Part shown: positions 51,101 through 64,000 of the stretch, in pieces
Layout: each line of letters begins with the position of its first letter
Position numbering within the stretch: the stretch's first letter is position 1
Source: Heliocidaris erythrogramma
Lineage: Eukaryota > Echinodermata > Echinoidea > Camarodonta > Echinometridae
DNA: 64,000 bases
NCBI GenBank assembly: GCA_025617745.1
Contig: CM046853.1
Coordinates: 50,894,934 to 50,958,933, forward strand
Direction: 5' to 3'
The notes under the pieces: model-generated
Database searches by the model: none
Told to the model about the DNA's origin: nothing
Seen by the model: only the letters and a program-made list of their open reading frames with translations
Made by a program: the position numbers and the translations under genes

Positions 51101-54100
51101 GATCAAAATGGAATTCTCCTCTTGTATGTATGCATGGGGAAGTTTGAGGGGGAGGAGACGCAAGTAGGAGCTGGGAAATTTAAGTAATGAAAATGAGAAG
51201 ACTGTCAAATTACATTGGACTTTGGCATTTTGTAAATAACACTTACATTTTCACTCTCATGTTGCTCACTACATGGTCAATAACCTAACTTTCAGTTTGG
51301 TTTACATACACTCTTCTTATCTGAAAAAAAGATTGAGGCATCATGTGATGATGATATAATTTCTCCTATTTTTGGAAGATCATGATATCAAGACCCATCA
51401 GGATAGCAGCAGCTCTTTTATGAGACTGAAAGTGCAAGTTGACATAGCTACACACCGAAAGTTGCAATGGCAAGATTGAAATTACAGTTTTTGATGGGTA
51501 ACTCTGACTTATCTTAGTGAATGCTAAGTCAGATAACTATGGATAAAATGGAAATGCATGAGGAAATGAAAACATTTCCAATGGATCAAGATACATCTGA
51601 CATCTGATTAGATTTTGGCACATGTAGATCCAAGGTCAAAGGTCATGAAGGTCATTTACCATGAAATTTAAGGCTTTTGCCTTGATAACAGTCTTGAAAA
51701 TTTTGAGCCATTAACTTCAAACTTGGAACTAGTATAAATTACCATAATGAGACGAACTCATTAGAATTTTTTTTAAAACTCTGTTATCAGCATACCTCAA
51801 TTATTTTGTATTCATGAATAGGGGGAGATAAAGTGATCAGACTTTGGGGTTATAAGGTGTAAGGTCAGATGTCAAAGAGGTCAACTAAAATGTAATTGTA
51901 GGCTCTTTATTCTGGTTATCACAATATTTCAAGAACATTTTGAGCCATCAACTGAATTTAGGCAGAGGCATATAGGAGATGCAGTCGCATTCATCTTTTC
52001 TTTTTTGTGTTTGTCTTTTTTTTTCTTCATTCACTTTAGAGCAGGCTGTATTTTGACCAAGAGAAAAAGACATCTATTTTTGGATATTCAAGATTTATAG
52101 ACATTCGTAAATGTGTGGAGAAGAACACAGTGAAAGAGAGAGAGATGGAGAGATCGGGTATCCTAGGGTAGTCTGGCATCATAAAGTGTAAAGGTTGATA
52201 GGATGATTTACACCACATCTTCAATTCCCAAAGGTTTAGGAAGGGGCTTGTGAACCCTGTATTTCTGGAGAATGTTCAGTTCTCAGTAGATCACATCAAT
52301 GCCCCCTCAGCTCAGCTTGTTGTGAAAGCTACAAAGGTTTGGCGACCTGTACGATCCCATCGGACCCACAACCCAGAAATGAGCAAGGAAGAAGGTTGCC
52401 TTATCTCAGGCTAACCCTTTTCTCTGAGCTTTATCTTTCCTTCTCAAAGCCATAGTATGGACACAAATGTCTTGCAAATGATCTCTATTGAAACTGGAAT
52501 GCACAATATCAATGACTCTCTGAAGGCATATATGTTTAAAGTTACCAAAGAGAAGGATGGTCCCTGTGGAGGAATTTGAGATAGGTTTTTTGCAAATATG
52601 GAGGTTGTTCGCACACTATGACAGGTATCTTGGGAGAAACAACAAACACATTAAGAGTTTTATCTCTATTGAAAATAGGCCCTCAACAAAAAGGTGCGTT
52701 CTGTTGTGATGTGGATTAACGGCCGTGCATTTTGAGGAAGTACCTCTTTTCTATGCTGAGCACTATACATATTTAATGTCCAAGAATATTGGAGAACACG
52801 TTTTTATAGTTCATTTTTTCTCATACTTGTACCGTGTAGAGTAATAAATTTCGGCTCACCCTGCATAAAGAAGAATATTGAATAGAAGTTGAAATCATTG
52901 AACTCTTTATGATCTCTTTTACAATCCAGTTATCAAATTTCTGTTGTTAAATATAAGCTATAGATCAACTGAAAAATATTTGATATATTATCTATTGTTT
53001 GGAGATAGAAATTTTGCTTTCAGTGTTATGTCTCTCCCATATATTTTAATTGGTCCGTGTAGATTATGCAAACGCCATCCAAGTTTGGTATATTCTCATA
53101 CTACACTGCTTTCTTTGAAGGAAATATATTCATCCCTTTTAAAAAATTTAATGGATAACTTGATTTTTAATGTTTAATTTTTTTTTAATATCTGAAAATA
53201 AGAAGCAAAAGCACACTAACATGGAGGGAGGGGCAGGGGAATACCCATTTCACAGTGGGAAGTGGTTTTATTTTGCACGCAGGCTGTAGAAACACTCTTC
53301 AGCCAATTGGAGAGTGTTTCATTTTCTCGCAACCTCCATCCTGAATGGATATATATATACTTGATATTCTCCTTTCTCAGTTCCTTTCTCTCGGGCTCGG
53401 CCTTAATGGGTTAAGTTAACATAATGGATCATCAGTCCATTCATCTATCCGTGGAAGCATCTGCAGTGTCTCGACGCGTTCCAGAGCATTAATTTCACAT
53501 ACCATCAATAATGTAGGATACACTTGCAAATGAAGTTTCTGGAGAAAGCACTGTGGTGGCGGTTCCTAGTGACGGAAGATGTCTTGGCTGTACATTGTAT
53601 CTGACAGAACTCTGTATTGTAATCAGGTGCTCTCAGAGCACTATCAATATTTCAGTGGATAAATCAGGCTTCTCTGGCAAAAATAGCCTGAAACAAGGGT
53701 CCAGGTTTTCCCCTTTGTATCAAATGCAGTGGGCATCAGTTCTTTTCAATTTGCCACACTCTTCTTCTTTTTCACAAGATGGATTTTCGAGACAAATTCC
53801 TGAAATTCGTTAGAAATGTGACCTTGTTGAGTTTGACTTTAAGATGTAGTCTAGCTGAGTGGAAAAAGGGAGAATGATTTAAAGCCTTAACAAAGATCCA
53901 ACACAAAATATTTATATCCTCTCTGAGGAAAGCAGAGATATCCTTTGCCATTCCATATGAAGTAAGGCAGGTATCTGGCTTTCTCATTGTGAAAGGGTTG
54001 GATCTATATACAAGCTCTCGTAAATGACAAGTTGCTCTGCTTTATGAATATGATGTATCAGGAACTTGTCTACCTCACTTCATCCTTTCTCCTTAGCACT

Positions 54101-54427
54101 TGCTATATGTTATATTCTCAATTATGAAATGATGACACAGATTCTAATCAAGAGATTGGTTGAGAGCAGAAATGTGACTGGTCATTTATTTTTCCTAATG
54201 CGTAACTAGTCATTAGGAAGTGCTAACGACCGGTCATTACTATTTTGTTGTGCCTAGCCTTATTGTCGTCTATATGTTTAATATGTAACTTTGTGAGTTG
54301 ATGCCTCAATAGAGGTGATTTATCAAATGGCAAGGATCCTTGTCACTATTTCATTACACAACTAATACACATCATATACACATCATAAGTTCTGACATCG
54401 TTATATATATACATAATTCCTACTTAA
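48158..54427 (+). other. No gene recognised; few element ends
   Basis: Long stretch with hardly any recognisable MITE ends. GC-moderate patches at about 48990-49240 and 52260-52400 stand out from the AT-rich background but do not translate into a recognisable protein. AAGGTCAAAGGTCATGAAGG at about 51632 contains a DR1-type motif. Confidence 0.55.
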
Positions 54428-54905
54428 GGCGATTCTTTTTTTGCGAAATATTCAACGGAAGGGGGAAGCCGACGCTAAGTTTTTGATTCGCTGTAACGTT
54501 TTTGGCACTGTTTTTTCCCATTTCCGTAGGGGTAGGAGGCATTCTATCGATATAAACGTAGAGGGCGCCAAATTACTTATATTACAAAGTTTCGTTCGGT
54601 AAGGAGAAATCATTTTCGTATAATATAACATGGAAAATCTATATATGTATAACTCCTGGGTATCTAACGTCCTAAGTTGGACTTCGGGCGATGTCTGTTT
54701 TTCTTGAGTATATCAATAGTTTGGGGATTTACTAAAAATACCTTATCGCACACAAAAGGTAGTTATTATACGATTCTTTTTGCCATAAATGCAAATTGAA
54801 TCAAATTAATTCTAAACATATATTAACATTTTGAATCCATTAATTCTCTGTAATGTCCTTTTTGCGATGATATACCTATATACAATGAAGAAAAAAAAAA
54901 TCGCC
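54428..54905. mobile_element. Possible TIR element, GGCGATTCTTTTT ends
   Basis: TTAA then GGCGATTCTTTTTTTGCGAA at the left, AAAAAAAAAATCGCC at the right. A short internal echo CTTTTTGCGATGA is present. The ends are short and low-complexity, so the boundary is uncertain. Confidence 0.5.
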
Positions 54906-55111
54906 TTTTAGTAGAATCTAGGTATGTATATATATATATATATGTACTCCCAGTACCTTGAAAACAGTTTCAAAGGTACCTTGTGCAGCTCATTCAACTC
55001 ACACTGATGTATATTACTTGTATACCATTTCTCTCCCCCTCCCCCCTCCCCCATTAGTTAAAGCTCATGTACAGTTTTGGTAGAAAATATGAAATTAAAA
55101 AGAAAGATATT

Positions 55112-55660
55112 AAAGGGAAATCCAACCTTAATTACAAGTTGCTTTAAAAGAAAGAGGACAAATCAGAGAAGCAGATGAAAGTGGTGAAAGTCTAAACAAA
55201 ACTGGACAAACAATAAAGTTCTGAATTTTTGAAAGTTGTAATCACTATACATATGGGAATTTCAAATTGGCCGAATAGGTCATGTCACTGTGATGTAGTG
55301 GCGGACAACTCCCCCATTTGCTCCAAGACACAAAATGACTTAAAATTTCATTTTTTTCAAAATGTATTACTCAGTAGGATCTTTTCTTTCATGAGGACCT
55401 ATAACAATATGCTATCTCCAATATATTTTGGGTACTACCCCGAGGGTAAAGGTTCATCAGAGAAAAACGCAAATGAATGCTATTTTTGTGTACGACAAAT
55501 GGGAGAGTTGTATGTCACAATCGACTCACCAAATTGCCAATTTGAGATTTGCATAGATGTAGTGATCTCATTTTTCAAACATCCATAACCTGCTTATTCC
55601 TTGTCCGATTTCTTTCAAACTTTCACCATCCCCTCTTTATCACCAAGGTTGGATTGCCCT
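55112..55660. mobile_element. MITE family C, copy 2 (opposite orientation)
   Basis: TTAA-flanked: AGGGAAATCCAACCTTAATT at the left, AAGGTTGGATTGCCCT at the right, then TTAA. Internal TTCAAATTGGCCGAATAGGT and CACAATCGACTCACCAAATT correspond to copy 1 in reverse. The open frame 55229-55588 lies inside and is not a gene. Confidence 0.88.
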
Positions 55661-55682
55661 TTAAGTTCAACCCTGGACCAAA

Positions 55683-55757
55683 CACCTATACTCAATCCTA
55701 ACGATAAGCCTAACCTAAAACCCAATTGCAACCCTAACTCTAACCCTATAGGACTCT
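55683..55757 (+). repeat. Degenerate telomere-like CCTAAC patch
   Basis: Several CCTAA / ACCCTAA words (TCCTAACG, GCCTAACC, ACCCTAACTCTAACCC) over about 70 bases. Too degenerate to be a telomere remnant with confidence. Confidence 0.4.
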
Positions 55758-56059
55758 CTTCGTTGAAATAAAGCCCTGGACAATCTTTGTTGAAATAAAG
55801 CCCAGAGCAATTGTTACAGAGCATGTTTTGGAACGCCACTCTCTTATATCCTCAATCCTCTCTCTTTCTTCCTCTCTCCATTTAATCAAACCAAAGCTCT
55901 GTTTATATTTTGTGTCTCGTGAATATATTTCCCATGTGCTGTTTCAAGCATCTGATTTCATCCGAGCTGCATCCTCCAAAAATGAACGAGGGTTATTTAG
56001 CAGTTTACTCATGTACAAGGTCACTAGTTACAGGCCCTACCTTCTCAATCAATAGCCTT

Positions 56060-56530
56060 GTTTATACGGGACTTGTGATTTTGAAACTTTAAGTTAACGA
56101 AACAACAGTTACGTTCACACGATGGGAGCTTAACTTGAAGTTATCTTGTACTTTCAGCCCATATGAAAGGACTTGTGGTTTCGAAACTGTAAGTTTACTA
56201 GAACCACGAGCGGGGGGGGGGGGGGGGGGGGGGGTCCTCCATCCAGGTCTCGGCCCATGTGGGTGGTCCTCAGTCGCAGTCTCGGTTAGCGATGACCTCG
56301 CTGTTCATGTTAAATTTCCGGGTCATACCCTTTGTGCGAATTAAGTGTTAACACAGGATCTGTATGTGTACTGTACACGCAATCGGCAGTATCTACTTCT
56401 GGGGTTAACCACGAAGCTCGCTCGGCTTGTAGTTTGAGCTCGTTGTTTCAGGCTCGTTCGAACCCTCGCTGCGGTTAGGGACTTGAGGTTTCGTAACTTA
56501 AAGTTTCGAAACCACGAGTCCCGTATAAAC
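56060..56530. mobile_element. TIR element with internal G23 run
   Basis: Left GTTTATACGGGACTTGTGAT with GAAACTTTAAGTTAACGAAA following; right AACTTAAAGTTTCGAAACCA then CGAGTCCCGTATAAAC. A second inverted echo (GGACTTGTGGTTTCGAAACT, 56169-56188) is internal. The G run is at 56212-56234. Confidence 0.82.
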
Positions 56531-57323
56531 GTAGCTACAGACTCACTAAATAATGGCATGGGATCACCTGGGCCCGAAACAACAATGCTTGTTGTTCTGA
56601 GATTACAAGTCGAACGATCGTCGTTTAACATTAACAGAGATGTCGTCGTTAATGAGTTTGCTAAACTTAATGTTTATTCTGTCCACACATTTGATAGCAA
56701 TGACGGAGGATCCCCTGCTGCTCATGATATCGGCGTTAACTACAGTCTAACTACAAGATAATTACAAGTTAACTTAAAGTCTTGAAATTACAAGTAAAAG
56801 GGAGTTTTGCTCCCTTTGTTTGAACCTGACTATTTTTTGACAAACGTATTGTTGCCAATTCAAGACTGTCTGATGATGATCTGCTTGTTTAACTGTAGAG
56901 CAAAAAGAAAGAGTACTTTCAATTTGTCACTGTCTGTGTTGGTGTGAATGACAATATATCATGAGACAAAAAAATTCCTTTATATCACTTTGTAAGAGTT
57001 GTAACAGAATCACTAGCTTCACTGAAAGAGAAAGCCAACACGACAAAGAAAGTGGAGAATTTGAGAAGACAGTATGCTAAGGCAAGAATATAATGAAGGT
57101 GGAAAAAGAAGATGAGAAACATAAATTGGCAAACAGGAACATTTGGGAAGAGTGAGGAAGAAGGGATGGATCCAGTGAGGCATAATTAAGTTCAAAAGCA
57201 TTATGGTTGCGGTTGCAGGACATAGGTTTATCGATCTTAAAATCATGACATCACATATCAGTGTGGGGATGGAAGTTGAATTGACAGTTACTCAATGTTT
57301 TTTCAGACGAGAAGGCTGCTTTC

Positions 57324-57557
57324 ACTATGAACACGGTGACAAAGAGAGCGGACAATTTATGCAGCTCCTCATTGTACCCTCCACAATAGCTCTAGTAGAC
57401 AAAAGGACATCCCTTCACTGCTATTATGTGACACCTGTTTTACATATTTTTACAGGATAGCAATGAATGGATGTTCTTTTGTTAACCAGTGCAATTGTGA
57501 AGGGTACAATGAGGAGCAGCATAAATTGTCCACTTCTTTGTTCGTCATGTTCATAGT
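57324..57557. mobile_element. Inverted-repeat element, about 68-bp arms
   Basis: ACTATGAACACGGTGACAAA / TTTGTTCGTCATGTTCATAGT and GCTCCTCATTGTACCCTCCA / GAAGGGTACAATGAGGAGC pair across a loop of about 100 bp. Confidence 0.8.
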
Positions 57558-59711
57558 GTTTTGTACACTGGCATTGCCAGTCCCCCCTCTTCAACAAAGT
57601 CTGGCCATGCCAGAGCGTTTGTGAACAGCAGAGTCAAAGAAGATATAAAGTGATCCTAATACGTAGTTGTCGTTTCCTTTGATCAACTTGGTAAAACTTA
57701 TTAAACTTTGTTTAACCAGTTAAACTAGGTTTTACAAAAAGTGCCAGAATGGTTATAGATTTGCAGATATGCTTAAGATGAGTTAATTCCTGATATCTGA
57801 ATGTACAGTGTATGTCACCCTGTTCATGTGCCCCAGTGTACTCATATTATAATTCATGACAAAACTCATGTACAAAACTCTAATATATAGGCATGTTGAC
57901 CATTAAGAATTCACTGCTACAGGCGATCAAATTTACTGCTCAAATCCTTCAGGTTCTAATTTGTGTCGGTTGGCAGTGACGATTTGGTCTCTGTTAATTC
58001 ACTTGTCAAATAATTTTGTTGGAACATTCAATGTAATTTCACTCATCCATCATTTTAATGCGCAACATCCAAATGGAAGGTCATTAAAATGAATTTTCCA
58101 TAAACGAATGTGATTTGCGATTACAGTGAGCAGTGCTAGAGCAATTTGAGTAATGTTGTGGTACCAAACATTTAAGAACTTCAAAATCAAAAGTTTAGTT
58201 TTGTTGGCATAGTATTGCTATTAAGAGACTTTTTTGTTTAAACATGAACAACATAGAATAAGTGAGATGTGTTTTCATAAGCAAATGCAGATGTTTGGAA
58301 AGGCTTTCTAGTTCCAAGCAACTTTCAGAGTTGTTTTCTTTTCATTTTTAAGAAATATCCTTAAGTGTTTTGAGACCTGATTTATTGAGAAGGGCAAAGC
58401 AGAAGCTGGTATATGCTTCAATAATAAAATGCTGTGTTTACACTAGGCAGAATGTTCTGATTTAAGTACATGTAGTTACTACATTTCTTATTTTATACCT
58501 ATTGGGGATATTTTACTGCTTCACATTTATTGCAAGGTAATATGAATGCTGACTATGACGCAACTATCGGTTAATATGATATTTTATTTGCACTGCTAAT
58601 ATTGAATGAGTGATTACTATGGGGGAAACTTTTGTGCTGAATACAATGGAAAGGAAATTTTGCAGACGTTTCGATTTGAAAGTGCAAACATGACTCTAGC
58701 GTGTACATGGTTGATTAGCCTAATACAACACAATGGAATCTTAGGACAAGGTTAGAGATTCCCCCAAGATATTAGAGTAAGCATTCCAGCAATTTATATT
58801 CCATAAATAAATTAGCAGAAGAATAGAGATCTCTCAGTGATTCACTTTCTCCTACTCACTGGAATGGAAATAATAGGAAGAACCTGCCAATGGCACAGCG
58901 GGGGAAACGCAGCCGCATCATAGGTATATGGATAGGGCTTATATCATTCCTATGAACATCTCTAATAAATTATTGCAACCTGGTGTATGCATTTTTTAAA
59001 GGTTTTGATTAAGTATCAAATTTCAGAGTGAACTTCTTGCTCTGTCATTTACAAATCTCAGTTGTTTTATTATGTAAAATCAATCAAAGCCGTCATAAGC
59101 AAATTGCTCACTGCTTCAGGCATGACTACAGTTGCAAAATTCGCAAATTTTGAAAATGGCATTGCTGGACAAAAATAGCTGTAGAAAAAAAACACACCTT
59201 ACCCAAAATTGATGATCTTGGTGTCATTTTACTCGGAAAAGAAATTTCCACCCAATAAAAAGAACCAAACTAATGATATTGTGTCAATGATGTTGAAATT
59301 CCAGATCTCAGGTGTTGCATATTTTCTGGGCCACCCTGTATAGCAACTCTTAGTGTAATTCTCTTGAATGCTATGTGAATTTGACAAGAACAAAACAACA
59401 ACACCAGCAACAAAACAAGCACAGCCTTCGGGTTTATGGAATGATTAGTGTAATTAAGGCAATAGAAATTAGGTAAATTGAAGCATGCAGTTAGCTGATG
59501 ATACAAAAATGCAGCTTTTCTTCTGAATCAATGTCCTTCATGGAAAGCATCAGCAATCGTCCCACAGATTAATCTTGTTCAATCTGAAAGAACAACAAGT
59601 GATAGACTGGTTGAAATAATTTCACTGTCAAGAATAAATAGTGGCATTCCAGTCGGCTGTTAACTTATTGCACATGATGGATTGAAGAATACAGAAAACA
59701 TGTCAAGGCCT

Positions 59712-59858
59712 GGGCTCTGTTTCATAAAACTCCTAATCAATTACAATTGTCCCATTTCTATGATAAATTTGCCCTCAGCCAATCAGATTTAAGGATTTCA
59801 GTAGCTTATAACAATCATTGTAACTTTTTATTGATAACAAGTTTTATGAAACTTGGTC
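59712..59858. mobile_element. MITE family B, copy 4
   Basis: Left GGGCTCTGTTTCATAAAACT, right AAGTTTTATGAAACTTGGTC. The core CAGCCAATCAGATTTAAGG and GTAGCTTATAACAATCATTG is shared with the other copies. It is the only copy found downstream of ILF2. Confidence 0.85.
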
Positions 59859-62239
59859 TGACCTGGGCCTGGTCTGACCTCAACCTCAACGATAAAGATA
59901 AACTCTAAGCATACATGTAACAATAAAGACAATGAAAGTGGTCACACCTGAACAATAAAAAACTTGAGGTTCTGTAAGTCAAGCAAGATGGACACTGCCC
60001 ATACAACTTCTGATGAACTGGCATCACACTATGAAGTAGTAAAATTATTGACGTCTGTCTTGAGAAAATCACTCAACGAGCTATCCCAACGAGATGATAA
60101 AACCGTTGAAGGAGGCTCATTGTCATTAGCATAAATCTGACCTCCAATGACTTGAAATTCATTTTCCAAATAAGCGATCATTTAGGAATGATTAATCAAT
60201 ATTGCCATCGTTATCGTTGATATCTGACTAGCCCTGTTGCTTTTCTTTCTTGTGCTGTGATGATTCACTTGCCATGCGTGCATGTAATCCAGCCATAGGT
60301 TGTCTTTCATCTTCGGTAATTCTGCACAACTCGGGACTACACACTGCTGCATAACTGTTACATGTCATTTTATATTCTTTTTATAGTCTCTATGATTTTA
60401 CATCCTCATTTTGTTTTTTTTGTTTTCTTTCTCTTCTTATCCAGGTGTTTAATCTTCATTTCTCAACTTACCCAAGTCTCCACCAACTGTTTCATATCTC
60501 TAACTTCAGTGTTGCCCCCGGATGATCTTCTAAGACAGCTGTCCACCCACATAAAGTTGATGGTGTCTGTGACTGGACAAACTTGTGTGAAAAGCAAGAT
60601 ATGAGACAACATACCCGCTGAAAGTTTGATTAGTGAATTGTAATTCAGCGTACATGGACATTTGTGGACATAATTCCTTGCATTGCCAATTTTTATAGCA
60701 GTCATGTCCAAACTCTTGTAGAAATGTGGAAATGAATTCTTTGCAAGCACACAAAGCTGTAATTATTGTCCCCAGATGATATCTTCATGGATGTTTTTGT
60801 ACTATTGGAGTTAAAGCTTAATGAGACACTTAGCTTTTTATGTTTGTAAAAAAAATATTGCTGTTTTATATCTGTATTACCATTCTTAGTTTCTTTTTTT
60901 TCCTTAATTCCCCAGATGAAAACCACTTTAGTAATATGCAGTGCTAATTACATAGGAATCAGACAGTACTTATCTTGATTAACTTCCCCCAGAAACTGAT
61001 GGAAAATTACAAGGTTAAAGCACTTTAAATAAAAGAAATATAGAAGAGATAACTTCTTAGAGAGAGAGAGCACTTCATTTTCATCATTCTCCTGTGTTCG
61101 GAATTAATGCATAGCTTCATTACTGTGCCATTTAAAGATTTAGGCTGATATTGAAAGCTCTTATGATGGAAGTGCATTTTTGCTTTTGAAGTACTCCAGA
61201 GCTTCATTACTATGAGGGAACATGAAGTAATCATGTTGTTGAATACTTGAAATTAAAAAAAACCCCCACAAAACAACTGCATTTTCTGTCAATCATTTTT
61301 GGGGGTATTTTGTTATGTTAATCACGTATTATGCAGACTTGTATTTCCCTTATCTAATACATGCAGAAAACATTGTAATCTCTCTGTGGGATAGGGTTTT
61401 TAGATTTCTAATCTTCATAGGAAATTTTTTAAAAAGAGAATAACAATAGCGAAGAAAGCTCAAATATGCAATAACACTGATTCAGTTTTTAATGCACCAT
61501 TAATTGTATTGAAGTTCACAAAGGACCCTGTTCAAAGAATTACATATACTTAAATAGAGTATTTTTTTTGTATGCCTGCTCATAGGCTTAATACAGGAGC
61601 CATATATTTCCCTGTGGGCAATGGGTTAAACCCACCTTCAATTATCACTGTCTCTGGCTAATATGAATGATATTAATAATTGTAAGGATTCCTGAAATCA
61701 TTTTCATTTTGACAAATAACCGTCACTTCAAACAGACTGCGCAAGCGAAAATGGTTTTGCACAACTATACAGTCGTTCCCTGATTAATCCACGATCAGTT
61801 TGCAAGTCTAGCTTGAATATCATTATTTTGAAATCACAAATATTCGTCTAGCTTTGATGGATGATAGCACCTTTAGAGAATGCGAATAGGATTAAATCGT
61901 AATACATGTCTCTAGATCACATGAGATATAAATTAGTTTTTTGATGTGTTACGCACATTGCTTGGGAAATGGAGTCTTCTTTGTTTGATTTGTGTTGAAT
62001 AGTTTGATAAGGCAGAACATATCTGCTTGGTGTAGTCAGAGGATTTGTCAATTTTGTGCTGTATTAAAATCTGTTCATTTTTTTTATGCAAAGAAAATTT
62101 GTCTGTTTCATATGTTTGATAATATTAAGTATCTAGTAAGGGTATTTAGATGCAGTATCTGTTCATCCTCCTATTTTAATTTTTTTTCTCATAAACTCGG
62201 GTCTGCCTTAAGAATTGTAAGGTATCTGCTGAAGAGCTA

Positions 62240-62460
62240 ATAATGATGATGATTGGTGATGATGATGATGATGATGATAATTATAACAACAACAACAACA
62301 CCACCAACAATGATAACAAATATAATAATAATAACAAAAATGACGATGACAATGATAATAATAATTACCATCATCATGTTAATCATAATATCATCAGTGA
62401 TGATATTAATCATAATGATGATGCTGATAATGGTTACATTTGTATAGTGCTAAATAGTAC
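62240..62460 (-). repeat. GAT/AAC/AAT trinucleotide-rich tract, probably a reverse-strand SINE tail
   Basis: GATGATGATGATGATGATAA, then AACAACAACAAC, then mixed AAT/GAT/CAT units, ending GGTTACATTTGTATAGTGCT. The last part resembles the reversed 3' end of the SINE-type tail at 37071 (AGCGCTATATAAATG). The Asp/Asn-rich open frame here is a repeat by-product. Confidence 0.7.
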
Positions 62461-63059
62461 TTCACTATAGTATCAAGTACATGTACATTAATTATTATAT
62501 ACAGCTAAGCCTTGGATTGTATAGCTTCTTGCTTTCATTTTCCTTTGTCTCTTAATTCTCGCAAGGATTATATTCTGACAACGTAAGAGTGGGATGTAGA
62601 AGAAAACAGGTTTCTAATATGTCCTGGTTCTTTGTGGCTTTTTTTTCCTTCCAGGTTTTTCAATTAATGGGAAACATCACTTCATCAGAAAAGTTGATTT
62701 TTTTTGTTCGGGTATCTAATTCTCTGATGTGATAAATCTGATACATCACGGGCGACTCACCGACCGGACAGACGAGGTGTATCTTTCCTTTCCCCAGGAT
62801 GAAGGAAGAGATGAAAATTCGGCTCTAATGATGCCCTATCGAGGTAGCTTTTCAGGGGAGCCGGTCTGGAGAGGATTCTCGAAAGGGTCATTAAAATTGT
62901 TATATCACTGGAGGGAATCCTTATCCTGTGTCACGTTGCGGAATGCTGGAAATGTATACTTGTGCTGAGAGAAATCAAATCCAAATTTAATAGTCCAAAT
63001 CTGTAATTTAATAATTCCTTTTCGACTTGTTCTTTTTTAGTAAGATAGAGTTACCTTGA

Positions 63060-63098
63060 TCTCCCTCACTCTCTCTCTTTCTCTATCTCATTCTCTTA

Positions 63099-63137
<39 letters not shown>

Positions 63138-63187
63138 ATTCTATCCATAATCATTCTCTATCTCTCCATAATCATTCTCTATCTCCA
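63060..63187 (+). repeat. CT-rich microsatellite and short tandem repeat
   Basis: CTCTCT run at about 63102-63131, then TCCATAATCATTCTCTATCT repeated twice. Confidence 0.9.
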
Positions 63188-64000
63188 GGGCTCTGTGTTT
63201 CTCTGATTGAATTAAAGAATGTAAAATATATTATCATAGGTTCTGATTACTTAATGCTTCTGATCAGAAAAGAAAAAGTGCGACAAATTTACAAGTGTAA
63301 GCTGCAAGGGAAAAGAAGCAAGGCCATTAAGCTTCTTTTTTAAACAACTGGAACTGGTACAAAAGTGTGAATTCCACCTAATTACATTAAAATAGAGCAG
63401 TCTCCCAAAATAGTAATATTCCATGAAAAAAACAGCTTCATATGAGGGCTATATCGCTACTTCTTTGTTATTTGTTTGTTTGCTATTTGAATAGATTTCA
63501 TGAATAGAAGAATAATTACATTAGAACATTTAGAACAAGGATGAAACTTTTGCTGAAGGGTGGACATCTCCAGAAATAATGTCAAATTCACTCACTCTCC
63601 CTGTAATCAATTATTCCCATGTGATTCATGCAAGTTCATGTTACACTGGGTTAATTACATTTTATTTTTAAATTTCAAAGCTAAGATACAGAACCCCCCC
63701 CCCCAAATATGACTGCATTTTCGGTGGTTATACATATTGAACGCACGTATATGCTTACGTAAAAATAAAAGAGGCACCCGTTGCGTCACTGAAACAAGAT
63801 TCGGAACAGGAATAGAAGAAATTGAAAATGGGGTTTATCTCTATGGTTTATCTTGCAATGGTACGATAATTTAAGGAGAGAGTAAGAAAAATGAGTGGAT
63901 GATCCAGCTGGCGCATTGAATATTTCCGATAAAGGTGATGCGATAAAACTGACAAAGACAAAGACATCCATGTTTACACAAGCACAGAGAGAAAGAAAGA

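Larger units (their letters stand above)
57558..64000 (+). other. No gene recognised apart from listed repeats
   Basis: AT-rich; one family B MITE, microsatellites and a simple-repeat/SINE tail. Open frames (e.g. 60362-60604, 62729-62968) resemble no protein I know. Confidence 0.55.

Noticed and set aside
55229-55588. 119-residue open frame
   Set aside because: Lies inside a family C MITE, and the related copy at 21809-22391 is not open in the same way.
55683-55757. Interstitial telomere
   Set aside because: Only scattered CCTAA words, with no perfect tandem CCCTAA array.
56341-56761. Protein-coding exons around 56.3-56.8 kb (open frames of about 92-96 residues on both strands)
   Set aside because: They overlap a TIR element, have no recognisable similarity and lack consistent splice sites.
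62243-62470. Asp/Asn-rich protein
   Set aside because: Translation of a GAT/AAC/AAT microsatellite.

Overview
This is a eukaryotic window: one intron-rich protein gene on the + strand, surrounded by a dense population of small inverted-repeat transposons. The protein is ILF2 (NF45, interleukin enhancer-binding factor 2), recognised from exon-by-exon similarity to vertebrate NF45. Eleven coding exons (749-37358) join in a consistent reading frame and encode 400 residues plus a TGA stop. The only missing piece is a short first exon carrying the start codon. I did not find it in bases 1-748, so it probably lies upstream of the window.

The repeats look like those of marine deuterostomes, most likely an echinoid (sea urchin). 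This rests on element termini I recognise from memory (GGGCCCTGTTTCATAAA, AGGCCAAGTCCACCCTAAC, TGTCTCGCCCACCGG), on frequent TACATGTA palindromes and on long poly-C/poly-G runs. It is an inference, and I do not assign a genus.

Layout. 749-5772: seven compact exons, introns of 0.3-1 kb. 5773-17871: exons 9058-9145 and 10359-10535 separated by larger introns (3.3, 1.2 and 7.3 kb) full of TIR elements, a minisatellite and CT-rich tracts. 17872-17959: an exon followed by a 19.2-kb intron (17960-37200) packed with fold-back elements. 37201-37358: last coding exon, encoding the acidic tail. 37359-64000: about 26.6 kb with no recognisable coding exon. It holds scattered MITEs, tandem duplications and microsatellites, and is either intergenic, or partly a 3' UTR intron, because a strong splice donor begins one base after the stop codon.

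The most unusual local structure is in the intron before the 4816 exon. A decayed partial copy of that exon is split by an insertion that carries a tRNA-like Pol III unit between two identical 75-bp direct repeats. A second theme is that many elements appear to sit at TTAA targets. A third is that the introns of this gene, whose protein works with a double-stranded-RNA-binding partner, contain several long palindromes and oppositely oriented copies of one repeat family. No rRNA gene, CRISPR array, operon or prokaryotic feature was seen. No intact transposase reading frame was seen, so all mobile elements here look non-autonomous or fossil.
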